A stretch of DNA of 13,058 bases from RGIG2707 sp045600065 (GTDB taxonomy: Bacteria; Bacillota; Clostridia; Peptostreptococcales; Anaerovoracaceae). This document shows, piece after piece, positions 1 to 7,151 of this stretch. The stretch spans positions 1 through 13,058 of the forward strand of contig JAZRXE010000025.1 of the NCBI GenBank assembly GCA_045600065.1, written 5' to 3'. A program made the translations under genes and the position numbers. The notes beneath the pieces are model-generated. The model saw nothing but the letters and a program-made list of their open reading frames with translations. It searched no databases and was not told the origin of the DNA. Positions within the stretch are counted from its first letter, which is position 1; each line of letters opens with the position of its first letter.

Positions 1-48
1 CACAGTTGTCTTCCTAAGACCGCTTGGCCTCCGACTTCCCCCTGTGTC

Positions 49-77
49 TTCCAATCCGCTGCAAAACAATGTATAAT
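49..77 (+). promoter_or_regulatory. Candidate sigma-A promoter of the metallophosphoesterase gene
   Basis: A perfect TATAAT lies at 72-77, preceded by a TG at 70-71. Seventeen bases upstream is TTCCAA (49-54), a weak match to TTGACA. The site lies about 75 bases before the first gene and points towards it. The -10 is convincing. The -35 is poor, so the call rests mainly on the -10. Confidence 0.5.
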
Positions 78-119
78 AAATACGTTCCGAGGGGACAGAG
101 ATCAATACTGCGATTGCAA

Positions 120-136
120 GCCGGGCGCGGCCCGGC
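120..136 (+). other. GC-rich leader hairpin before the first gene
   Basis: GCCGGG (120-125) pairs perfectly with CCCGGC (131-136) around a five-base loop. The hairpin ends five bases before the AGGAGG ribosome binding site (141-146) of the next gene. It has no T-run, so it is not a terminator. It could stabilise the transcript or modulate initiation; no known regulatory RNA family was recognised. Confidence 0.4.
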
Positions 137-150
137 AGACAGGAGGAATA

Positions 151-1605
151 ATGAAACACCTGACCTTACTACACTCCAACGACATGCACGGAGACTTTCT
201 CCCTGAGATAAAAGACGGAAAATCCACCGGCGGTCTGGCAAGGCTTGCAGGCTATATAAACGCAAAAAGGGCAGCGGGCGGCAATGTGTTATATGCCATA
301 GCGGGCGACATGTTCAGAGGCTCCATCATCGATTCCGAATACATGGGTCTTTCTACGATAGAGCTTATCAACCTTCTCGCTCCTGATGTGGTGACCGTCG
401 GCAATCACGAGGTGGATTACGGCATTGCGCATCTGATGTTCCTGGAAAAGTGCGCCACCTTCCCCATAATCAATTCGAATCTGTTCATCACCATGAACAA
501 CAAGAGGCTTTTCGATCCGTATATCAATGTTGATATCGACGGGCTTCGGATCATGTTCATAGGCGTGCTTACAGGGGAGGTGCTTGCCAGCGCCAAGACG
601 GAAAAGATCATAGGCGAGTATGTGGATGTGGAGCAGGCGGCAAAGGAGATAGGAATAATCTGCGATAACTACCGCACCACGGATACCGATCTTACCATAG
701 TGCTCAGCCACCTTGGCCTTGAGGTGGACAGAGAGCTGGCAAAGCTGCTGCAGCCGGAGCTTGGCGTAGACTTCATAATCGGCGGGCACTCCCATTCCCT
801 GATGACCAAGCCTGCCATAGTCAACGGCATACCCATAGTTCAGGCCTACACCGGAACCGATATCATAGGCAGATTCGAAATAGACTTCGACGAAGAAAAG
901 CAGAAGATATCCAAATGGAAATGGAGTCCGGATCCCATAGACGAGACCACCGCAGACAGCGATCCCACCATGGAAGAGCTGCTTGGCAGATATAAAAACA
1001 AGACAGACGCCAAGTACAAGAGGGTGGTGACCCGTTTTGCGCGCAAGCTCACACACCCCTCCAGAGAGCAGGAAACCGAGATGGGCAATCTGTATGCGGA
1101 TATCATGCAGGTCGATTCTTCCTTCGATATCATGCTCTTCGGCTCGGGCAGCATCAGAAAGCAGGAGATGGGCCCCATAGTCGAGTATCAGGATATGCTG
1201 GAAAACACGCCCTTCGACGATGTCTGCTGGATGGTGGAGGTAACAGGAGACCAGTGGAGACGCATGGTCACACACATTCTCCGGGATGAAGCCTGGATAG
1301 GCGAAACCGAATTCTATCAGTATTCCAAGGGTGTGCATATCAAGTACAACAAGACCACAAAGCAGATCCTGGAGCTGAAGTTCAACGGCAGAGACGTTCA
1401 GCCCGACGACAGGCTCAAGCTCTGCATACAGAATTATCATTACAATAATTTCGACGAGTTTCTGGGCGTGCCCTTAGCGGAGGTCAAACAGAACCGCAGC
1501 CCCAGAGTCGTGGCGGTTTCGGTCAACAACATAGTTGAGGAGTATTTCTCCACTCACCAGAATCTGGACGCCCATGTTGAGGGCAGACTGGAAATCGTTG
1601 AGTAA
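151..1605 (+). CDS. 5'-nucleotidase-family metallophosphoesterase
   Basis: 484 residues. The order of motifs is that of the UshA/CpdB family: an N-terminal calcineurin-like metallophosphatase domain followed by the 5'-nucleotidase C-terminal domain. Visible di-metal ligands are the NDMHG motif (D11, H13), GD at 52-53, GNHE at 84-87, SHLG at 186-189 and GHSH at 212-215. The C-terminal domain, roughly residues 290-480, should carry the substrate-specificity pocket. Unlike classical UshA there is no signal peptide, because the sequence starts directly at the first beta strand, so the enzyme is probably cytosolic. It likely hydrolyses nucleotides, cyclic nucleotides or a related phosphoester; the substrate cannot be read from sequence. 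The start is supported by AGGAGG four bases upstream. It is monocistronic, with a terminator following. Confidence 0.9.
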   Translation: MKHLTLLHSNDMHGDFLPEIKDGKSTGGLARLAGYINAKRAAGGNVLYAIAGDMFRGSIIDSEYMGLSTIELINLLAPDVVTVGNHEVDYGIAHLMFLEKCATFPIINSNLFITMNNKRLFDPYINVDIDGLRIMFIGVLTGEVLASAKTEKIIGEYVDVEQAAKEIGIICDNYRTTDTDLTIVLSHLGLEVDRELAKLLQPELGVDFIIGGHSHSLMTKPAIVNGIPIVQAYTGTDIIGRFEIDFDEEKQKISKWKWSPDPIDETTADSDPTMEELLGRYKNKTDAKYKRVVTRFARKLTHPSREQETEMGNLYADIMQVDSSFDIMLFGSGSIRKQEMGPIVEYQDMLENTPFDDVCWMVEVTGDQWRRMVTHILRDEAWIGETEFYQYSKGVHIKYNKTTKQILELKFNGRDVQPDDRLKLCIQNYHYNNFDEFLGVPLAEVKQNRSPRVVAVSVNNIVEEYFSTHQNLDAHVEGRLEIVE

Positions 1606-1627
1606 CAGAACAATACATTAATTTTCC

Positions 1628-1655
1628 AAAAAGCTGCATTTATGTGCGGCTTTTT
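1628..1655 (+). terminator. Intrinsic terminator after the metallophosphoesterase gene
   Basis: AAAAAGC (1628-1634) pairs with GCTTTTT (1649-1655). The stem continues through a T-G wobble and GCA (1636-1638) with TGC (1645-1647), closing a six-base loop. The run of five T residues forms the tail. It lies 22 bases after the stop codon and separates this gene from the next operon. Confidence 0.8.
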
Positions 1656-1705
1656 GTGCTAAAATAATTATGTATGTAATTTGCAGAATTGATAAGGAGG
1701 ATCAA

Positions 1706-2719
1706 ATGAGGTCTTTTCCCGAACTTCCGAAAGCATCGATAGGCTTTTTCCCCACGCCTCTTCACAGACTGGACAGGATCTCCGATCAGACAGGCTACGA
1801 TGTCTGGATAAAGCGTGATGATTTTACAGGCCGCAATCTCTACGGCGGCAACAAGGTCAGAAAGCTGGAATTTCTGATGGGCTACGCCCTGAAGCAGGGC
1901 TATGATACCGTATTCACCTACGGAGCGACCCAGTCCAATCACGCCATGCAGACCATAACCGCTGCCAGAATATGCGGACTCACACCGGTGGTCTTTCTGA
2001 ATGCGGTTGTCCGGCCCGACCCTGAGGATCTGCGCTCCAACCTGCTGCTGGATTCGATTTACGGCGCAGAGGTGCATATCACAAAGGACGGAGAGGAAAG
2101 CAAGGCTATGGCAGCCAAACGCAAGGCAGAGCTTGAGGCCCAAGGGCACAGGGTTTACGACGTTCCCGTGGGCGGCTCCAACGAGGTAGGTATCGCGGGC
2201 TATGTAAACGGATTCATCGAGCTGCTATCCCAGATGGAATCCATGGGCAAGCACATGGATTATCTCTTTACCACCACAGGCTCAGGAGGCACCCTGGGCG
2301 GTCTGGCGGCTGGCAAGAAGTTCAGCGAAAGCGATACGAAGATAGTCGGCTTCGGTGTCGGTCTGAAGGACGATTCCTACGATCAGCACGTGGCCGATCT
2401 GGCTAATTCCGCGCTGGATTACATGGGCGCCTCAGACGTGCGCGTCAGCACGGATGATTTCAGCGTAGACGGAAGCTATGTGGGCGAGGGCTATGAGATC
2501 CCCTCCGAGGCAGGCACCGCTGCCATCAGAAGGCTGGCCCGCAGCGAGGGAATACTGGTTGACCCCGTATATACCGGAAAGGCCTTCAGCGGCATGCTGG
2601 ATTACCTTGACAACAAAAAGATACCCGCAGGAAGCACAGTTGTATTCCTGCACACAGGAGGAACAACCGCTCTGTTCGCAGAGCACGAGATCGTAGGCAA
2701 GGTTGCCGAGGAGGAATAA
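1706..2719 (+). CDS. D-cysteine desulfhydrase / ACC deaminase family PLP enzyme
   Basis: 337 residues from the ATG at 1706, chosen because AAGGAGG ends five bases upstream; an upstream in-frame ATG at 1670 has no ribosome binding site. It is a fold-type II PLP enzyme. The PLP lysine is K50 in GGNKVRKLEF, and the following ATQSNH (74-79) matches the phosphate/carboxylate-binding segment of DcyD and ACC deaminase. The later segments VPVGGSN, TGSGGT, DPVYTGKA and FLHTGG are typical of DcyD. In DcyD-like enzymes the reaction is beta-elimination from D-cysteine to pyruvate, ammonia and sulfide; ACC deaminase is the alternative. It is the first gene of an operon with the threonine-aldolase-like gene, which overlaps its stop by one base, and two CobW GTPases. 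A role in sulfide or selenide supply is possible but is inference. Confidence 0.85.
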   Translation: MRSFPELPKASIGFFPTPLHRLDRISDQTGYDVWIKRDDFTGRNLYGGNKVRKLEFLMGYALKQGYDTVFTYGATQSNHAMQTITAARICGLTPVVFLNAVVRPDPEDLRSNLLLDSIYGAEVHITKDGEESKAMAAKRKAELEAQGHRVYDVPVGGSNEVGIAGYVNGFIELLSQMESMGKHMDYLFTTTGSGGTLGGLAAGKKFSESDTKIVGFGVGLKDDSYDQHVADLANSALDYMGASDVRVSTDDFSVDGSYVGEGYEIPSEAGTAAIRRLARSEGILVDPVYTGKAFSGMLDYLDNKKIPAGSTVVFLHTGGTTALFAEHEIVGKVAEEE

Positions 2720-3744
2720 TGCTTTTTTTCGAATGTGATTACAACAACGGATGCCACCCCAAGGTCCTTCAGAGGCTGGTAGAGACCAACGATGACCGCA
2801 GCTCCGGCTACGGCATGGATCCATATACCGACGCCGCCTGCGAAAAGATCAGGCAGATCTGCGAAGCACCCGAGGCCCAGATCTACTTCCTGTCCGGCGG
2901 CACCATCACCAACGCCACCGCGATCTCGGCAATGCTGGCTCCATACGAGGGCGTCATAGCCGCCCAGACCGGCCATGTAAGCGTCCATGAATGCGGAGCC
3001 ATAGAAGCCACAGGCCATAAGGTGCTGACTCTTCCCTCCCACGACGGAAAGATAGACGCCGCAGAGCTCAGGGAATATCTGGAGGTCTACTACGGGGACG
3101 AGACCCACGAGCACATGGTATGGCCCGGAATGGTATACATTTCCTGGCCCACTGAGCTGGGTACCATCTACAGCAAGAAGGAGCTTCAGGAGCTGAAGGC
3201 CATCTGCAGGCAGCACGATATTCCCCTGTACGCCGACGGAGCAAGGCTGCTCTACGGTCTGGCAAGCAGGGAATGCGATGTCACCCTCAAGGATCTTGCA
3301 GAGCTGCTGGATGTGTTTTATATCGGCGGGACAAAGTGCGGGACTCTTCTGGGAGAGGCGCTGATCTTCCCCAGGGGCAATGCTCCCAGGCGCATTTTCA
3401 GCATGATCAAGCAGCGCGGAGCACTCATGGCCAAGGGCAGGCTTATAAGCATGCAGTTTGACGCGCTGTTTACCGACGGTCTTTACAAGGAGATCGGCGA
3501 TCATACCATAGCCGAGGCCGAGGCGCTGAAGGCCGCGCTCAGGGAAAAGGGATATCCTTTCTTCCTTGAGACCCCCACAAATCAGCAGTTTGTTATCGCC
3601 GAAAACAGCAAGCTGGCTGCTCTCGGGCAAAAGGTGGTATACAGCTTCTGGCAGAAGTACGACGAGGATCACACTGTCATCCGACTGTGCACCTGCTGGG
3701 CAACAACCGATGAGGATATTGAAGGACTCAAAGCAGCCCTCTAA
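2719..3744 (+). CDS. Threonine aldolase family PLP enzyme (beta-eliminating lyase family)
   Basis: 341 residues, the usual size for low-specificity threonine aldolases, fold-type I. H86 aligns with the histidine that stacks on PLP in LtaE. DGAR (173-176) supplies the aspartate that contacts the pyridine nitrogen, and K206 in GGTKCG is the expected Schiff-base lysine. The family cleaves L-threonine or L-allo-threonine to glycine and acetaldehyde, but relatives act on other beta-hydroxy amino acids, and the exact substrate is not evident here. The ATG overlaps the previous stop codon (TAATG), so translation is probably coupled to the desulfhydrase gene. The ribosome binding site is the GAGGAGG inside the end of that gene. 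Confidence 0.85.
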   Translation: MLFFECDYNNGCHPKVLQRLVETNDDRSSGYGMDPYTDAACEKIRQICEAPEAQIYFLSGGTITNATAISAMLAPYEGVIAAQTGHVSVHECGAIEATGHKVLTLPSHDGKIDAAELREYLEVYYGDETHEHMVWPGMVYISWPTELGTIYSKKELQELKAICRQHDIPLYADGARLLYGLASRECDVTLKDLAELLDVFYIGGTKCGTLLGEALIFPRGNAPRRIFSMIKQRGALMAKGRLISMQFDALFTDGLYKEIGDHTIAEAEALKAALREKGYPFFLETPTNQQFVIAENSKLAALGQKVVYSFWQKYDEDHTVIRLCTCWATTDEDIEGLKAAL

Positions 3745-3758
3745 AGGAGGAAAAATAA

Positions 3759-4952
3759 ATGACTAAGATCGATATTTATTCAGGATTTCTCGGAGCGGGC
3801 AAGACCACTCTCATCAAGAAGCTTGTTAAGGAAGCTTATCCGGGCCAGAAGATAGTGATCATAGAAAATGAATTCGGCGAGATAGGCATAGACGGCGGTT
3901 TCCTGCAGGATGCCGGCGTAGAGATCCGGGAGATGAACTCCGGCTGCATTTGCTGCAGCCTTACCGGAGATTTCAAGGAGGCTCTTAAGCTGGTGCTGGC
4001 TGATATCAAGCCCGACCGCATAGTCATCGAGCCCTCCGGAGTAGGCAAGCTTTCCGAGGTCGCGGCAGCCGTTATGGCTACAGGCTCCGATGAGCTTGAG
4101 CTGGGCGGACTTACCACCGTTGTGGACGCCGCAAAGTGCAAGATGTATCTCAAGAATTTCGGAGAATTCTTCGACGATCAGCTTGAATCCGCTCATTGCA
4201 TAGTGCTCAGCCGCACCGGTAAGCTGTCCGAGACAAAGATAGCAGAGGCTGTCGAGCTTATCAGACAGCACAATGCCAAGGCTCAGATCATCACCGCCGA
4301 CTGGGATCAGCTGGACGGAAAGCAGATACTTCAGGCAATAGACGGCAGAGACGCTTTGTCCGAAGAGCTTAAGGCCCTTATCGCTCAGCATGTGGCAGAG
4401 GCCGAGGAAGAGGACGATGATGACGACGAGTGCGAATGCGGCCATCACCACGACCACGAATGCTGTGAGCATCATCATGAATGTGGTCACGAGCCCGGAG
4501 ACGAGGGCTGTCTGGAGCATCATGCCCACGATGAAGCTCATGAATGCTGCTGCGGTCACCATCACCACCATCACGAAGAGCATGAGCATCATCACCATCA
4601 CGAAGAGCATGAGCATCATCACGATGAGCATGGTCACCATCATCACCATCACCACCACGGCGAACACGATGCCGACGAGGTATTTACCAGCTGGGGCGCA
4701 GAGACAGTCAAGCGCTTTACTGAAGAAGAGATCAGCAGCATGCTGGGCGCTCTGGAAGATGAGCAGCGCTTTGGCATGGTCCTTAGAGCCAAGGGCATCG
4801 TTGCCGCAGAGGACGGAAGCTGGATCCACTTCGATTACACTCCCGGCGAAGCTGATGTCCGCAAGGGCCCTGCAGCCACCACAGGCCTGCTGTGCGTAAT
4901 AGGCGCAGAGCTTAAAGAGCACGAGGTGGCAGAGCTGTTCGGAGTCAAGTAA
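3759..4952 (+). CDS. CobW/COG0523 family metallochaperone GTPase with His-rich loop
   Basis: 397 residues. The G3E P-loop GTPase domain begins at once: Walker A GFLGAGKTT (9-17), the ENEFGEIGIDGG segment, and the metal-binding CxCC motif C63-I-C65-C66. The NKxD guanine-specificity motif is not canonical; the equivalent strand reads LSRTGK (150-155). An acidic stretch at about 215-224 leads into a very His/Cys/Glu-rich region (224-303), a likely zinc or other transition-metal binding loop. The CobW C-terminal domain (about 307-397) follows. Such proteins deliver metal ions to client enzymes or respond to metal limitation, as with ZagA/YciC in Bacillus. AAAGGAGG eight bases upstream fixes the start. 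It sits 14 bases after the aldolase gene and overlaps the next gene by one base. The metal (Zn, Co, Ni) cannot be decided from sequence. Confidence 0.88.
   Translation: MTKIDIYSGFLGAGKTTLIKKLVKEAYPGQKIVIIENEFGEIGIDGGFLQDAGVEIREMNSGCICCSLTGDFKEALKLVLADIKPDRIVIEPSGVGKLSEVAAAVMATGSDELELGGLTTVVDAAKCKMYLKNFGEFFDDQLESAHCIVLSRTGKLSETKIAEAVELIRQHNAKAQIITADWDQLDGKQILQAIDGRDALSEELKALIAQHVAEAEEEDDDDDECECGHHHDHECCEHHHECGHEPGDEGCLEHHAHDEAHECCCGHHHHHHEEHEHHHHHEEHEHHHDEHGHHHHHHHHGEHDADEVFTSWGAETVKRFTEEEISSMLGALEDEQRFGMVLRAKGIVAAEDGSWIHFDYTPGEADVRKGPAATTGLLCVIGAELKEHEVAELFGVK
4569..4622 (+). repeat. Perfect 27-bp tandem duplication in the His-rich loop
   Basis: Bases 4569-4595 and 4596-4622 are identical over 27 bases. 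Each unit encodes HHEEHEHHH (residues 271-279 and 280-288 of the CobW protein). Being in frame and perfect, it looks like a recent slippage or unequal-exchange expansion of the metal-binding loop. A partial third copy (GATGAGCATGG...) follows. Confidence 0.9.
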
Positions 4953-5929
4953 TGGATAAGGAAATACCTGTTTATCTTTTTACCGGTTTTCTGGAAGCCG
5001 GAAAGACCAGCTTTATTCAGGACACACTGGAGGACGGGCGCTTCAACGCGGGCGAGCGCACACTGGTGCTGCTCTGCGAGGAGGGCACGGAGGAGCTGGA
5101 TCACGGCAGATTCAGCTTCGACAATGTGACAGAGGAGCTTCTGGATGATGCTCAAAAGCTGGATCCGGAGTACCTGGATATGCTTGTGGAAAAGCACGGT
5201 GCGGAACGGGTCATGATAGAGTATAACGGCATGTGGATGCTGGACGATCTCTTTCAGGCAATGCCGGAAAACTGGCTGGTCTACGAGGAATTCTGCTTTG
5301 CCGATGCTACTACGATAATGGCTTACAATTCCAATATGCGGCAGCTTGTATACGACAAGCTTAAGACCTGCGATATGATGGTTTTCAACCGCTGGTCTGA
5401 TGATATGGACATGATGGAGTATCACAAGCTTGTCAGGGGCGCGAATATGCGCTCGGACATAGCCTACGAGCGCCCGGACGGGGTCACCACCTATGACGAC
5501 ATCGAGGACCCCATGCCCTTTGATGTCAACGCTCCCGTCATACATATCGAGGACGACGAGTACGCTCTGTTTTACAGAGATCTGAGCGAGAAGATGGACG
5601 AATATGACGGCAAGACCGTTCATTTTAAAGCTATTACCGGGAATTCCGGGCAGCTTCCCGCCAATACCTTTGTCTGCGGCAGAAAGATCATGAGCTGCTG
5701 TGTGGAGGATATTCAGATGGCAGGTCTTGCCTGCAGATGGAGCGGGGACGGTTCTCAGCTCGACTGCCTGTGGACGGACGGAAGACCTGCTCAGAGGCAG
5801 TGGATATGGATACAGGCAAAGATCAAGGTCATGGTGGACGAAGCCTACGACGGCAGGGGGCCTGTGCTCATGGTCGAATCCGTAAAGATCGCCCCCAAAC
5901 CCGAAGAAGAAGTGACTACCTTCTATTAG
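4952..5929 (+). CDS. CobW-like P-loop protein fused to a TIGR03943/DUF1980-like C-terminal domain
   Basis: 325 residues. The N-terminus has a G3E-type P-loop, GFLEAGKTSF (12-21), but the expected CxCC metal motif is absent and the NKxD position reads FNRWSD (145-150), so metal and guanine binding may differ from standard CobW. From about residue 218 the sequence changes character: the run from YDGKTVHFKAITG, through LPANTFVCGRKIMSCC, to VEDIQMAGL resembles the C-terminal domain of TIGR03943/DUF1980 proteins. Those proteins usually pair with a UPF0718-type permease, and the vicinal cysteines C249-C250 match the family's CC. A UPF0718 permease is encoded at 7568 in this window. The ATG overlaps the previous stop (TAATG). 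A nucleotide-dependent accessory of a metal permease is a reasonable inference; the domain match comes from visual recognition. Confidence 0.75.
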   Translation: MDKEIPVYLFTGFLEAGKTSFIQDTLEDGRFNAGERTLVLLCEEGTEELDHGRFSFDNVTEELLDDAQKLDPEYLDMLVEKHGAERVMIEYNGMWMLDDLFQAMPENWLVYEEFCFADATTIMAYNSNMRQLVYDKLKTCDMMVFNRWSDDMDMMEYHKLVRGANMRSDIAYERPDGVTTYDDIEDPMPFDVNAPVIHIEDDEYALFYRDLSEKMDEYDGKTVHFKAITGNSGQLPANTFVCGRKIMSCCVEDIQMAGLACRWSGDGSQLDCLWTDGRPAQRQWIWIQAKIKVMVDEAYDGRGPVLMVESVKIAPKPEEEVTTFY

Positions 5930-5953
5930 AGCGGTCATAGTACTATAGGGCCG

Positions 5954-6000
5954 CTGCTGAGGGCCGAAGTGATTAAATCACGACCCAAAGAAATCAGCAG
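5954..6000 (+). promoter_or_regulatory. Nested hairpin in the leader of the DUF4430 gene
   Basis: CTGCTGA (5954-5960) pairs with TCAGCAG (5994-6000). Inside it GGG (5961-5963) pairs with CCC (5984-5986), and GTGAT (5969-5973) pairs with ATCAC (5977-5981) around a TAA loop. An alternative pairing, GGCC (5949-5952) with GGCC (5962-5965), would exclude the outer helix. The structure ends 22 bases before the DUF4430 start, which has no good ribosome binding site, so regulation of initiation is conceivable. I could not match it to a cobalamin, THF, ZTP or other riboswitch family. Confidence 0.4.
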
Positions 6001-6022
6001 GTGCTATTGGTCTGAAAATCTT

Positions 6023-6409
6023 ATGAAAAGAGAAATAAAGCTTTTATTTGTGCTGATCCTGTTAGCCTGCCTTCTTGTCAGCACGTGGTTCGTTCTGAGG
6101 CCGGTGCCTCTGGAAGGCAAAAAGATCATAACGGTCAGGGTCGTGCATCTCAACGGAGAAGAAAAAGAGTTTCGCATAGGGACTGATGCCCTGTATCTGC
6201 GGCGTGCCCTGGAAGACGAAGGACTGATCGCCGGAGTGGAGAGCAGCTACGGAATGTGGGTGCAGACCGTGGACGGCGAGACCGCAGACGAAGACCTGCA
6301 GCAGTGGTGGGGCTACGACGTAAACGGCGAATATGCCGTAAACGGCGTGGACAGCCAGACTGTAAGCGACGGAGACGTATATGTCTTCACCCTCAACACG
6401 GGTTATTGA
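6023..6409 (+). CDS. Membrane-anchored DUF4430 domain protein
   Basis: 128 residues from the ATG at 6023. An upstream in-frame ATG at 5969 would add 18 polar residues before the hydrophobic segment and lies inside the leader hairpin, so it is disfavoured. Residues 4-25 form one hydrophobic segment, an uncleaved anchor or signal; it contains LLAC but hydrophobicity continues after the Cys, so it is probably not a lipoprotein. The DUF4430 domain fills the rest, with the family features YLRRALEDEGLIAG, YGMWVQTVDGE, WWGYDVNGEYAVNGVDSQ and DGDVYVFTL. The fold is related to the transcobalamin C-terminal domain, and such proteins often neighbour ECF transporter S components, as here. It probably displays a ligand-binding domain outside the membrane for the S component encoded next. 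The ligand is unknown. Confidence 0.8.
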   Translation: MKREIKLLFVLILLACLLVSTWFVLRPVPLEGKKIITVRVVHLNGEEKEFRIGTDALYLRRALEDEGLIAGVESSYGMWVQTVDGETADEDLQQWWGYDVNGEYAVNGVDSQTVSDGDVYVFTLNTGY

Positions 6410-6484
6410 CATGCCGCGAAGGTATGGCAGCTAAGCAACGGAGAACTGTATGTTTTCATCCTCAAACCGGGATACCGAACATAA
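6410..6484 (+). pseudogene. Remnant of a second DUF4430 C-terminus
   Basis: Immediately after the DUF4430 stop, the same frame continues without a start codon to TAA at 6482. It encodes SNGELYVFILKPGY (6434-6475), which aligns without gaps to SDGDVYVFTLNTGY at the end of the intact gene (6365-6406). I count 8 of 14 residues identical and 32 of 42 bases. The spacing is 69 bases. This looks like a decayed tandem duplication. The remnant now carries GGAG (6440-6443), which may serve as ribosome binding site for the next gene. Confidence 0.6.
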
Positions 6485-6986
6485 TAAAATGAGTGCCGGT
6501 CAGCTTTGCGGGCTGGCACTTTTTTGCGCTCTTATGACCGTCGGAAAGGAACTGATGAATTTCATTCCAAACGTCCACCCGGTCACCTTGTTCATAATCC
6601 TGGGCGTAATGCTGTACGGCCGGGTATTTGTGTTTCCGGTCGCCGGTTTTGTGCTGATCGAGATCGCGCTGTACGGCATGGGCTGGTGGACCTGGAGTTA
6701 TCTTTATATATGGCCTCTTCAGCTGCTTACTGCTCTGCCTTTGAGAAACAGCCGCTCCGGGCTGCTATGGGCCTGCTTTGCAGGCCTGCACGGCCTTTTC
6801 TTCGGTGCGCTGAGCTCGCTGAGCACGCTGCTGGTGTCAGGCTGGAGGGCGGCTGTTGCCTATTGGGCAGCAGGCATCCCCTTCGATCTGGCCCATGCAG
6901 CAGGCAATTTTCTGCTGGTCTATTTTCTTCTTATGCCCTTGTACGATAGGATAACCCGGGCAGGGGCAGAAAGCATAAAGTCTTAA
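6450..6986 (+). CDS. ECF-type transporter S component (membrane protein)
   Basis: 178 residues, highly hydrophobic, with about five or six membrane segments (roughly residues 18-34, 42-55, 57-74, 80-108, 112-135, 141-167). Size, segment layout and the N-terminal pattern LCGLALFCALMTVGKELMNFIPNVHP resemble ECF S components. S components capture a vitamin or metal-related ligand and dock on a shared energising EcfAA'T module, which is not in this window. The start is uncertain. The ATG at 6450 has GGAG six bases upstream, while the ATG at 6489 gives a more typical N-terminus (MSAGQLCGLALFC) but has no ribosome binding site. The DUF4430 protein encoded upstream is a frequent partner. The substrate is not evident; cobalamin or a precursor is one possibility from context only. 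Confidence 0.7.
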   Translation: MFSSSNRDTEHNKMSAGQLCGLALFCALMTVGKELMNFIPNVHPVTLFIILGVMLYGRVFVFPVAGFVLIEIALYGMGWWTWSYLYIWPLQLLTALPLRNSRSGLLWACFAGLHGLFFGALSSLSTLLVSGWRAAVAYWAAGIPFDLAHAAGNFLLVYFLLMPLYDRITRAGAESIKS

Positions 6987-7093
6987 GTATCTTCTCTGCC
7001 CGATCCCCGAATCCCCTGTAAAACGTAGCCTTTACAGACGGGGCACAGGGAACCGGAGCATCCTGTATCCGGGCAAACATATCATGAGCCCGG
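6957..7093 (+). ncRNA. Chain of hairpins in the intergenic region (possible structured RNA)
   Basis: Several clean helices follow one another: CGGGCAG (6957-6963) with CTGCCCG (6996-7002); CCCC-TGTAAA (7013-7022) with TTTACA (7031-7036) and GGGG (7040-7043); ACAGG (7045-7049) with CCTGT (7062-7066); CCGGGC (7069-7074) with GCCCGG (7088-7093). No open frame with a ribosome binding site covers the region. With the two terminators downstream this could be a small RNA or a structured 3' UTR. No known family was recognised. Confidence 0.35.
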
Positions 7094-7107
7094 AGTATTG
7101 AGCGAGC

Positions 7108-7127
7108 CGCCCGCAAGGGCGTTTTTT
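7108..7127 (+). terminator. Intrinsic terminator, first of a tandem pair
   Basis: CGCCC (7108-7112) and GGGCG (7117-7121) form a stem closed by a GCAA tetraloop and followed by six T residues. It closes the transcript of the DUF4430/ECF S region. Confidence 0.75.
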
Positions 7128-7151
7128 AGTGTCCGTAATAATAGAGCGGGC

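Noticed and set aside
289..1440. Open frame of 383 codons on the minus strand
   Set aside because: Antisense to the metallophosphoesterase, which has all its metal-ligand motifs.
5930..6022. Cobalamin riboswitch before the DUF4430/ECF genes
   Set aside because: The conserved cobalamin-riboswitch core sequences are not present and the region is too short.
6407..6484. Readthrough of the DUF4430 stop codon TGA as another selenocysteine
   Set aside because: The DUF4430 domain is complete before the TGA, no SECIS-like hairpin follows at the right distance, and the downstream residues repeat the C-terminus, which fits a duplication remnant.
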